Notes under the pieces: model-generated
The model's input: only the letters and a program-made list of their open reading frames with translations
Told to the model about the DNA's origin: nothing
Database searches by the model: none
Made by a program: the position numbers and the translations under genes
Source of the DNA: UBA2177 sp964487525
Lineage (GTDB): Bacteria; Patescibacteriota; Dojkabacteria; SC72
Assembly: GCA_964487525.1 (NCBI GenBank)
Contig: CAZAQC010000019.1
Coordinates: 1 to 12,884, forward strand
Direction: 5' to 3'
DNA: 12,884 nt
In this document: in pieces, positions 1 to 5,860 of the stretch
How the letters are laid out: each line of letters starts with the position of its first letter
Numbering within the stretch: position 1 is the first letter of the stretch

Positions 1-53
1 CTGTGACCTCCACAATGTCAATGTGATGCTCTAACCAGCTGAGCTAATCGCCC
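1..53 (-). tRNA. tRNA-Val (anticodon GAC), 3' part outside the window
   Basis: Read on the minus strand, the sequence folds as the 5' two thirds of a tRNA. It has a 7-base acceptor strand GGGCGAT (53-47), D-stem GCTC/GAGC with a 9-base loop containing GG, and an anticodon stem TCACA/TGTGG closed by one U-G pair. The 7-base loop TTGACAT carries anticodon GAC (plus positions 17-19), which reads the Val codons GTC/GTT. A five-base variable loop and the first four bases of the T-stem follow before the window ends. The T-loop, 3' acceptor strand and discriminator base cannot be seen. A good sigma-70-type promoter lies just upstream. Val is assigned from the anticodon alone. Confidence 0.9.
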
Positions 54-67
54 TCATCTGTACTCAG

Positions 68-96
68 ATTATATTTTTTTTACTATTCTTTTTCAA
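68..96 (-). promoter_or_regulatory. Promoter of the tRNA-Val gene
   Basis: On the minus strand there is a -35 box TTGAAA (96-91, five of six consensus bases), a 17-base spacer, and a perfect -10 box TATAAT (73-68). The expected transcription start is near position 61, about 8 bases before the mature tRNA 5' end at 53. It is the best-matching sigma-70 promoter I found in the window. Its -35 box occupies the same bases as the candidate -35 of the divergent promoter towards the Doc-like gene. Confidence 0.65.
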
Positions 97-118
97 CTAA
101 CTCATTAATATGTATAAT
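90..118 (+). promoter_or_regulatory. Candidate promoter for the Doc-like module
   Basis: The -10 box is a perfect TATAAT (113-118). Seventeen bases upstream lies TTTTCA (90-95), which matches four of six -35 consensus bases. Transcription would start near 124-126, immediately at the ATG of the 35-codon ORF at 127, so the mRNA would have almost no leader. The box is in very AT-rich DNA, where TATAAT arises by chance, so confidence is limited. Confidence 0.4.
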
Positions 119-126
119 TATAAAAT

Positions 127-234
127 ATGGAAAACATACAACTAACTAAAGAAGAAAAATTGTTTTTGGAAAAGATATTCACTAAAACAATGAAAAAATA
201 CAAAGAAACTATCATTAAACTACAAAATGCTTAA
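127..234 (+). CDS. Small 35-residue ORF upstream of the Doc-like gene, possible antitoxin
   Basis: This is an ATG-initiated ORF of 35 codons ending in TAA at 232-234. It is too short to be called confidently. The predicted peptide starts MENIQLTKEEKLFLEK and is Lys/Glu-rich with regularly spaced hydrophobic residues, so it could form one amphipathic, net basic helix. It overlaps the first ATG of the Doc-like gene by 8 bases (227-234), as in translationally coupled toxin-antitoxin pairs. I do not see the (S/T)xxxE(G/N) inhibitory motif of Fic antitoxins, nor a recognisable Phd-type DNA-binding domain, for which it is too short. It could instead be a leader peptide or not be translated at all. 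Confidence 0.4.
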   Translation: MENIQLTKEEKLFLEKIFTKTMKKYKETIIKLQNA

Positions 235-667
235 TATGGATAAAAGAATAACCACATTAGAATTACAATACATAGCTCAACTATTTAGTAAATACATGAT
301 AGAAGAAGTAGGCAATGATCCAGGATACCAAGTAAATGATATTGGTAAATTAGATAGCTCCATAACCCAACCATTTCAACAAATAGCTAATCAAGAGCTA
401 TATCCTACCCTAATATCTAAAGCATCCATGATATATTACTTCTGTATTAAAAATCATCCCTTTGAAGATGGTAATAAAAGAATGGGAATATTTGCACTAC
501 TATTATATCTAAGTAAGAATGGATATTGGTTAAACACTACTAATGAAGAATTATTTGATATTACTGTATACACTGCAGGAAGTGATGTAAAAGATATGGA
601 TACAGTATGTAGAAATATAGAGAAATTTATTCAAAAAGGAATAACTAAGTACGAGGTTTCTTCTTAG
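227..667 (+). CDS. Doc-type Fic domain protein, candidate toxin
   Basis: Doc is the toxin of Phd-Doc modules. It phosphorylates the elongation factor EF-Tu and so stops translation, whereas most other Fic proteins transfer AMP. The 146-residue product has the Doc layout: 'GKLDSSI' (40-46), the helix 'ELYPTLISKAS' (57-67), then the active-site motif HPFEDGNKR (77-85). The Lys at the position where AMP-transferring Fic proteins have Gly is the Doc hallmark. His77 is the expected catalytic residue, and Asp81, Asn83 and Arg85 are present. Doc of phage P1 is about 126 residues, so this protein is complete with a short C-terminal extension. The start is either ATG 227, which overlaps the upstream small ORF, or ATG 236 just after its stop; neither has a Shine-Dalgarno sequence. 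Its 3' end overlaps the convergent gene by 23 bases. The fold assignment is secure. Toxin function is inferred. Confidence 0.85.
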   Translation: MLNMDKRITTLELQYIAQLFSKYMIEEVGNDPGYQVNDIGKLDSSITQPFQQIANQELYPTLISKASMIYYFCIKNHPFEDGNKRMGIFALLLYLSKNGYWLNTTNEELFDITVYTAGSDVKDMDTVCRNIEKFIQKGITKYEVSS

Positions 668-1160
668 GTTTTAAATCTTTAGGATTTACGAATTTAATGT
701 CTTTTATTCTGTTACCTTTTCGCTCGAACCTAACTGTTTCCCAAAGTTTTGCTATTGCTTTAGGATATGATTCAAGAGGTCTAATGAATATGTGACTACT
801 TTCATTACTAACCTTAACAGTTATTAAAACAATTGCAAAATCTGCAGATTCCAAAAAATATGCTTTTAAATATGGTTTTTCATCTATTGATTCAAAAGAA
901 ATATCCTCACATATGGTTGCTATAGTTCGATCATCTGTAACTTGAGCAGCTCCAAAGAAGAGAGGGGTGAATTCTAAAGCTTTGTCTTCAATAACTTTGT
1001 TCATGTGTTGATCTATTTCTTCTACAGTAAGTGGTATATTTGCCAGATCTACAACTGTATATTCATCACCATTCTCCATTAGATTATTGATGTTCTCATT
1101 TATCTCTACCTCTGCATCTTGTTTAAGTTGTGAGTCAATCTCTGTCATATCATCTAACAT
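645..1160 (-). CDS. Unrecognised 171-residue protein downstream of clpP
   Basis: I do not recognise this family. The protein is predicted to be soluble, with no signal peptide or membrane segment. Residues 1-40 are strongly acidic. The middle (about 45-150) alternates charged and hydrophobic stretches typical of an alpha/beta domain, including 'ADFAIVLITVKV' and 'SHIFIRPLESYPKAIAKLWETV'. The last residues (KPKKKPRT) are very basic. The alternative start at Met5 would remove four residues. It lies 18 bp downstream of clpP on the same strand and is probably the last gene of a tig-clpP transcript. Its position matches where clpX lies in many bacteria, but it has no Walker motifs and is not an AAA+ ATPase. 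A role with ClpP is a guess from position only. Its 3' end overlaps the Doc-like gene. Confidence 0.7.
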   Translation of the reverse strand: MLDDMTEIDSQLKQDAEVEINENINNLMENGDEYTVVDLANIPLTVEEIDQHMNKVIEDKALEFTPLFFGAAQVTDDRTIATICEDISFESIDEKPYLKAYFLESADFAIVLITVKVSNESSHIFIRPLESYPKAIAKLWETVRFERKGNRIKDIKFVNPKDLKPKKKPRT

Positions 1161-1178
1161 ATTTATTATTATTAAAAA

Positions 1179-1760
1179 TTATCTTTTTCTAATAACCTTA
1201 TCTATTAGACCATACTCCTTAGCTTCCTTTGCTGTGAAGTACTTATCTCTATCTGCATCCTTTTCTAATTGCTTTATACTTCTTCCAGACCTCTCTGAAA
1301 GTATTCTGTAAAGTACCTCTTTTGTTTTAATTATCTCTTTAGCCTCTATAGCTATATCACTAGCTTGACCCTCTACTCCACCCAATGGTTGATGAATATG
1401 GATCTTACTATTTGGTAATGCAAATCTCTTTCCCTTTGTTCCATTTGTAAGTAATACAGTACCCATGGATGCTGCTATACCTACTGCTATTGTTGAAATA
1501 TCACACTTTATGTAATTCATTGTGTCCAAAATAGCCATACCTGCGGCTACCTGTCCACCATATGAATTTATGAACATCTGAATATCTTCATCGGAATTCT
1601 CTTTTTCTAAAAAAAGTAATTGGGCTATTACAGTATTAGCCATATTTGTTTCAATTGGACCAGTAAGAAATATTATCCTATCCTTAAGCAATCTAGAATA
1701 TATGTCATATGCTCTCTCTCCCCCTCTCTCTTTTTCTATGACTGTTGGAATTAAATTCAT
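1179..1760 (-). CDS. clpP: ATP-dependent Clp protease proteolytic subunit ClpP
   Basis: ClpP is the serine peptidase whose two stacked seven-subunit rings degrade proteins unfolded by ClpX, ClpA or ClpC in the cytoplasm. The 193-residue product matches the family end to end. It starts with 'IPTVIEK' and 'RAYDIYSRLLKDRIIFLTGPI', which form the N-terminal loop and first strand. The catalytic triad is visible: Ser98 in 'GIAASMG', His123 in 'IHIHQPLGG', and Asp172 in 'DRDKYFTAKEA'. Helix E 'EIIKTKEVLYRILSERSG' follows the His. The protein ends soon after 'YGLIDKVI', and there is no long propeptide. It lies 16 bp downstream of the trigger factor gene and 18 bp upstream of an unknown gene. No Clp ATPase is present in the window, so the unfoldase partner must be encoded elsewhere. 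The start lacks a Shine-Dalgarno sequence. Confidence 0.97.
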   Translation of the reverse strand: MNLIPTVIEKERGGERAYDIYSRLLKDRIIFLTGPIETNMANTVIAQLLFLEKENSDEDIQMFINSYGGQVAAGMAILDTMNYIKCDISTIAVGIAASMGTVLLTNGTKGKRFALPNSKIHIHQPLGGVEGQASDIAIEAKEIIKTKEVLYRILSERSGRSIKQLEKDADRDKYFTAKEAKEYGLIDKVIRKR

Positions 1761-1776
1761 AATTATTTATTACAAA

Positions 1777-2802
1777 TTATTCACCTAATACTTCTTTAGT
1801 AAAAGATCTAAAAGCTCTTTCTTTTTCCTCTACCCTCTTTATATATTCTTTCCACTGTTCATTTTCAAATATCTTTGAATCTGTCCCCTCTGGAGCACCC
1901 TTCTTTATTTCCTCAATCTTTGCCTTTAAATCTTCATCTGTAACTTTAATACCTCTATCCTTTATATATATCCTAAGAAAGACATCTGTCTCTAAAGCCT
2001 GTTGTGCATCCTTTAACCAAAGCTCTCTCATCTTCTCTAATGTGATATTGTTAGATTTCAAAAAATCATCAATATTTACACTCTTTTGTTGCATATCGCT
2101 TATGAAAGCTCTTTCTCTTTCTTCTGCTTCGAACTTTATAGCTGGTTGAGGTATTTCAATATTGGAAACCTTTATAGCTTCAGCTATAGCCTTGTCCTCT
2201 TGCATATGTTTTGCACTATGCTCTTTCTGTTTTAACATTGCATCTTCTATATATTTTTTTAAATCTTTAAGATCTTTAACATTTTCTAGCTTTAATAGTT
2301 TTACAATCTCTTTTGCCCATTCATCATTTATTTCTTTTATTTTGGTTTTCTGATTCTTCAAAATACTATCCAATGCTTCATCAATTTCCTTCTTCTCTAC
2401 CTTTACTTCTTCTTTTTGTAATTTGATTTTCTTTAGATTACCCAATTTAAATTCTGGCATAACAGTGATATTCATACTGAATACTAAATCTTTTTCATCT
2501 TTGAAATCTGGGAAATCCTTGTACTCTGGTGGTGCAATTGGTTCTAATCCTTCTTTTTGTAATGCTGTAGTTATGAGCATAGGGACTAATTTCTCAAAAG
2601 CTTGAATCTTTAATGAATTACCAATATGTGGTTCAACAAAATCTGAAGGAACCTTCCCTTTTCTAAACCCTTTAATATCTGTGTTAGAAAGTTCTTTTTT
2701 AAGAAGTACATTGTACTCTTTTTTAAACTCATCTTTTGGAACAGTAACTGTAAACTCTACTGTATCTTTACTTATGTCTTTTCTTGTATAGAAGTCTGTC
2801 AT
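1777..2802 (-). CDS. tig: Trigger factor lacking the PPIase domain
   Basis: Trigger factor binds ribosomal protein uL23 at the exit tunnel and shields nascent chains. The ribosome-binding signature GFRKGKVP is present at residues 45-52 inside a complete N-terminal domain (about 1-120). The first arm of the C-terminal domain begins around 'KKEIDEALDSILKNQ' (137-151), where E. coli has the linker into the FKBP-type PPIase domain. Here the sequence passes within a few residues to 'NDEWAKEIVKLL' (159-170), which corresponds to the region after the PPIase domain in E. coli ('LTAEFIKRFG'). The C-terminal arms then continue to residue 341. The roughly 90-100 residue PPIase module therefore appears cleanly absent, which explains the length of 341 against about 430. 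The gene lies 36 bp downstream of the sortase gene and 16 bp upstream of clpP. Holdase function is expected to remain; prolyl isomerase activity is not. Confidence 0.93.
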   Translation of the reverse strand: MTDFYTRKDISKDTVEFTVTVPKDEFKKEYNVLLKKELSNTDIKGFRKGKVPSDFVEPHIGNSLKIQAFEKLVPMLITTALQKEGLEPIAPPEYKDFPDFKDEKDLVFSMNITVMPEFKLGNLKKIKLQKEEVKVEKKEIDEALDSILKNQKTKIKEINDEWAKEIVKLLKLENVKDLKDLKKYIEDAMLKQKEHSAKHMQEDKAIAEAIKVSNIEIPQPAIKFEAEERERAFISDMQQKSVNIDDFLKSNNITLEKMRELWLKDAQQALETDVFLRIYIKDRGIKVTDEDLKAKIEEIKKGAPEGTDSKIFENEQWKEYIKRVEEKERAFRSFTKEVLGE

Positions 2803-2838
2803 TTAAATGTTTTTTAATATTTATATAGCGATGAAAGT

Positions 2839-3525
2839 CTACACTTTTTTATACAATTTGTCTAGTTTTGCTACTATTACTAAGCGTTTTTCAGATGTCC
2901 AAAGTGGAGTACAAGTTATCAATGTTAATCTGTAATCTTCGGTTTTTTGTATCACAGAAATATCATTTGGTAGTACTTCCTTCTTTTCTACTACAATGTA
3001 TGTATATTCTCCTTCCTTATGTGATATTACTATCTTTTCCCCTATCTTTGTTTGATCTAAGTTAAAGAAAGTATCTCTATCTGGAGGAAGATTCATGAAG
3101 CGATGGCCAATAATTACCATATTTCCCTTTTCTCCCGGGAAAGCAGATATGGGGAAATGCCAAAGTCCTTCGTCCATAGTTAAGGATGATTTTCCTTGCA
3201 GGACTTTTCCTTCAATATTTATATTATCTATGAGCAATGTTGTATTTAACTCCTCTAGTATTTTTTCGTCTAATATTATTTCCTCCTGTTTGAGTGACTC
3301 TTCTATGGAGGTATATCCTAGAACTTTGGCTTCAAATCTTTCACTCATGGGAGATATTTGGGTTAAAATCTGTATGCTTGTTTCTTTTGAAAGGTTGTAA
3401 ATATTGAAAGAATTAAGGGTTAAAAGTATGTTGTTGTAGTTAGGATAGATAATGAGGAATAGTATTGGGGCGACTATTGATAGTATTAATATTAATGTTA
3501 TTGTTACCTTTGTTATCTTTTTCAT
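2839..3525 (-). CDS. Sortase, class D/E-like transpeptidase
   Basis: Sortases cleave a C-terminal sorting motif of exported proteins and join them to the cell envelope. The 228-residue protein has a basic start and one N-terminal membrane anchor (about 7-27), a linker, then the sortase beta-barrel from about residue 95. All three active-site residues are visible: His141 in 'MVIIGHRF', Cys205 in 'LTLITCTPLW', and Arg214 in 'SEKRLVIVAKL'. The short spacing and the TLxTC...RLV pattern resemble classes D/E rather than SrtA or SrtB; I am less sure of the subclass than of the family. The sequence AGGG lies seven bases before the ATG, the only plausible Shine-Dalgarno in the window. It is divergent from the Ig-like membrane protein gene, a possible substrate, and may lead the transcript through tig, clpP and the unknown gene. 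Confidence 0.93.
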   Translation of the reverse strand: MKKITKVTITLILILSIVAPILFLIIYPNYNNILLTLNSFNIYNLSKETSIQILTQISPMSERFEAKVLGYTSIEESLKQEEIILDEKILEELNTTLLIDNINIEGKVLQGKSSLTMDEGLWHFPISAFPGEKGNMVIIGHRFMNLPPDRDTFFNLDQTKIGEKIVISHKEGEYTYIVVEKKEVLPNDISVIQKTEDYRLTLITCTPLWTSEKRLVIVAKLDKLYKKV

Positions 3526-3575
3526 ATTACATCCCTATTCTACTAGTTTTTGGTGACAGTTGCATTATTTATCCA

Positions 3576-3604
3576 ATTATATTATCCTAAGATTAAGAAG
3601 TATA
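3576..3604 (-). promoter_or_regulatory. Candidate promoter of the sortase-tig-clpP transcript
   Basis: On the minus strand a perfect -10 TATAAT (3581-3576) lies 17 bases after TATACT (3604-3599), a weak -35 with three of six consensus bases. It is about 50 bases upstream of the sortase ATG. For the divergent gene, a weaker plus-strand pair TTGCAT (3560-3565) / TATCCT (3583-3588), also with a 17-base spacer, overlaps it. Both are tentative because the region is very AT-rich. Confidence 0.35.
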
Positions 3605-3626
3605 TAAATTTTAATATAGGTTTAGC

Positions 3627-4556
3627 GTGGCAAAGAAAAAATCTAAATCTAGTAATAAAGTAATTAGTAATTCTGTATCTAAAGACTCTATGGTTTCCAA
3701 GGTTGAAATCAAGAGACCAGAAGATCAAGAAAAAATTTCCAAGATTGTAGGTTCCATATTTATATTTCTTGGAATACTTTTAATATCCTACGGTATCTAT
3801 TCTTTCGTTAAATTTAGTAAGACTCCTCAATTGGATGAGTCATTAGAATCTCCTTCCCTTTCTGGTACTGAGGTTTTAACAAATGACGAAGAGATAGTTA
3901 TTAGGGGATTAGCTGATGGTTATGATGAGGTTTTTGTATATGTAGATAATGAAGAAGTAAGTAGAACTAAAGTTATGAAAGATTCCACTTTTGAATATAC
4001 TCATGCAACCCCTGTCGAAGGGAAATATGCTGTTTCTGTAGCTGGAGTAAAAGGTTTTCCAAAGAGATACATATCTATGCAATCTGAAATGAGAATTGTA
4101 GAAGTAGACAGAACAGTACCAGTATTGGCAGAGATAAAGTACTCACCAGAGGTTGGGACTGAAACATTTACTGTAATTGGTAAGGTAGAACCAGGAGCAG
4201 AGGTAACTGTAAGAAGAGGTACAGACAAGTATGTTGTTACTTGTGATGACAATGGAGATTTTAAGATAATGGGTATTTTATTAGATGAAGGTCCAAATGT
4301 ATTTGCAGTCGAGGTAATGGATAAGGCTGGTAATGTAACAAAGCAAGAGGATGGAATCAAGATAGCATATTCTCCAAATAGTACAGTTAATGGTGATGCT
4401 ATATCAGATTATCTACCTGTTGCTGCTGGAGAGTTAGAAGCTGCAATGAAAATTATTAAAGAAAATAATTTAATGGTAATCTTTGGATTAATAGCATTAA
4501 TAGCATTCATGTTAAGTTCAGGTTTTGCTTTAGTAAAATACAAGGGAAAGGAATAG
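3627..4556 (+). CDS. Membrane protein with two extracytoplasmic Ig-like domains
   Basis: This 309-residue protein starts with GTG. It has a Lys/Ser-rich cytoplasmic N-terminus (1-37), a first membrane helix (about 38-60), an extracytoplasmic region (about 64-280), a second membrane helix (about 282-304), and a short basic tail KYKGKE. The outside region looks like two tandem bacterial Ig-like domains, about 76-160 and 161-248. The second has the familiar pattern 'VEPGAEVTV' ... 'DDNGDFK' ... 'GPNVFAVEVMDKAGNVT'. A sequence LPVAAG (263-268) precedes the C-terminal helix and positive tail, loosely resembling a sortase signal, but it is about 14 residues from the helix and lacks Thr. It is divergent from the sortase gene and followed by its own terminator. 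The function is unknown; surface scaffold or sortase partner are inferences. Confidence 0.85.
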   Translation: MAKKKSKSSNKVISNSVSKDSMVSKVEIKRPEDQEKISKIVGSIFIFLGILLISYGIYSFVKFSKTPQLDESLESPSLSGTEVLTNDEEIVIRGLADGYDEVFVYVDNEEVSRTKVMKDSTFEYTHATPVEGKYAVSVAGVKGFPKRYISMQSEMRIVEVDRTVPVLAEIKYSPEVGTETFTVIGKVEPGAEVTVRRGTDKYVVTCDDNGDFKIMGILLDEGPNVFAVEVMDKAGNVTKQEDGIKIAYSPNSTVNGDAISDYLPVAAGELEAAMKIIKENNLMVIFGLIALIAFMLSSGFALVKYKGKE

Positions 4557-4575
4557 CTTTAATAAAGTAGTTTTT

Positions 4576-4606
4576 GAGGGGAGTGTATACTCCCCTCTTT
4601 TGTTTT
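4576..4606 (+). terminator. Intrinsic terminator after the Ig-like protein gene
   Basis: A perfect 9-bp GC-rich stem GAGGGGAGT / ACTCCCCTC (4576-4584 and 4589-4597) encloses a four-base loop GTAT. It is followed directly by the T-rich tract TTTTGTTTT (4598-4606). It begins 20 bases after the TAG stop. It is a textbook Rho-independent terminator and the strongest hairpin I noticed. It separates this gene from the transporter gene downstream. Confidence 0.93.
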
Positions 4607-4632
4607 ATATGGTACAGAAGCATTAAAATTGA

Positions 4633-4648
4633 TATAATCAAATATAAT
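4633..4648 (+). promoter_or_regulatory. Tandem -10 boxes upstream of the AI-2E-family gene
   Basis: Two perfect TATAAT hexamers (4633-4638 and 4643-4648) lie between the terminator and the ATG at 4664. Neither has a convincing -35 box at 16-18 bases. A new promoter is needed here because the preceding terminator is strong. Starting from the second box, the leader would be only about 9 bases. Confidence 0.4.
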
Positions 4649-4663
4649 TTAACAAAATAACGT

Positions 4664-5824
4664 ATGGGAAAAATATATTCAGTAAGAGATAATAGTTCAA
4701 GAATTGAAGATAATAACAGGACAAGATATTCCTCTCAGTTTTCTTCCGCAAGAAGAACACAAAATAATGACGAGAGTAGAACCTTGATAATAGACTTCTC
4801 TCCCAAAGTGATCACCTTTGTATTGCTTCTCCTAGCTTTCATCTTTTATTCAACCCAATTAATTACAGTAATCATGTTTGTTTTCTTAGGGTTTGTAATT
4901 ATGTCCTCCATTAAGCCTCTTGTAAATTGGCTTACAAAAAAGAAGATATCAAAGGGATGGGCCATAGCTATTTCCTACTTCATTCTTTTTGTATTAATTC
5001 AATTAGTATTAGTCTTGATATTTGTTCCTTTTGTGAATCAGTTAGCGGGTCTTGTGACAATTTTACCAAAGTGGATAGATGATGCACTATCGTCTCTTAA
5101 AGATTTCTCAATTGGAGGATACTCATTTGATGTAAACACCATTAGCCAATACATTACAGATTTCATAAAGACTTTTCCAACAGCCGCTAATGTGAAGAAT
5201 GTTACTGATTTTATATCAAATTTCTTTAGTACAGGTGCATTCATTCTTACTTCTGTAGTTTTCTCTATTTATCTAGTATCAGAGCATGACTCATTCTTGG
5301 ATATATTGTTGATAAGGATAGTTTCTGATGAGAAAAGAGCTAGAGTAAAGAAATTGGTTATGGATGTTGAAAGAAAACTGGGAGGATGGGTTCTTGGGCA
5401 AGCTTTCATAAGTACCTTAGCTGTAATCTTCTCCGGTACAGTTTTAACAATATTAGGAGTACCGTTTGCACTTCCATTGGCAATATTTACTGGATTCATG
5501 GGTGTTATTCCTAACTTAGGCTCTACTCTCTCTGGTATTGTCATGGCTTTAGTTGCTTTGATAACAGTAGGACCATTAGCCGCCGTTATTTTACTTGGAG
5601 CCTTCATTTTGTATCAACCTTTGGAAAATACTGTAATAACTCCAAGAGTAATGGGAAATGCTGTTGGTCTTAAACCAATAATAATTATGTTAGGAGTAAT
5701 CATATTTTTAATACTTTTCGGTTTTGTTGGTGGCTTCATAGCAGTACCTCTTTTAGTCATAATTAAAATACTTTACGAATTTTACATTGACTTGCAAAAA
5801 TTAAAAGCTAAAGGTATTGTTTAG
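4664..5824 (+). CDS. AI-2E / PerM family membrane transporter
   Basis: This family of polytopic membrane proteins (TqsA, YdiK, PerM relatives) exports small molecules or ions. Named members handle the autoinducer AI-2, and some relatives act as Na+/H+ antiporters, so the substrate here cannot be inferred. The 386-residue protein has about eight membrane segments: roughly 48-63, 66-82, 98-125, 190-206, 245-265, 268-284, 287-316 and 335-370. Between the third and fourth lies the family's soluble region with amphipathic helices. Family signatures visible are 'LGGWVLGQ' (239-246), 'GVIPNLGSTLSG' (280-291) and 'ENTVITPRVMGNAVGLKP' (321-338). An unusual hydrophilic Ser/Arg/Asn-rich tail of about 45 residues precedes the first helix and is probably disordered in the cytoplasm. 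It lies 36 bp upstream of the PEP-synthase-like gene and may be co-transcribed with it. Confidence 0.92.
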   Translation: MGKIYSVRDNSSRIEDNNRTRYSSQFSSARRTQNNDESRTLIIDFSPKVITFVLLLLAFIFYSTQLITVIMFVFLGFVIMSSIKPLVNWLTKKKISKGWAIAISYFILFVLIQLVLVLIFVPFVNQLAGLVTILPKWIDDALSSLKDFSIGGYSFDVNTISQYITDFIKTFPTAANVKNVTDFISNFFSTGAFILTSVVFSIYLVSEHDSFLDILLIRIVSDEKRARVKKLVMDVERKLGGWVLGQAFISTLAVIFSGTVLTILGVPFALPLAIFTGFMGVIPNLGSTLSGIVMALVALITVGPLAAVILLGAFILYQPLENTVITPRVMGNAVGLKPIIIMLGVIIFLILFGFVGGFIAVPLLVIIKILYEFYIDLQKLKAKGIV

Positions 5825-5860
5825 TACAACAGATATAAATTTTTTACTGCCCAATTTAAG

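Noticed and set aside
1709..1738. Long pyrimidine-rich tract of CT repeats near the 5' end of clpP
   Set aside because: It is the complement of codons for the conserved 'EKERGGERAYD' stretch of ClpP, so protein coding explains it; no repeat expansion is needed.
4001..4360. Open frame of 119 codons on the minus strand within the Ig-like protein gene
   Set aside because: It is antisense to a gene with clear domains, its translation is Ser/Thr-rich low-complexity sequence, and it has no promoter or start signal.
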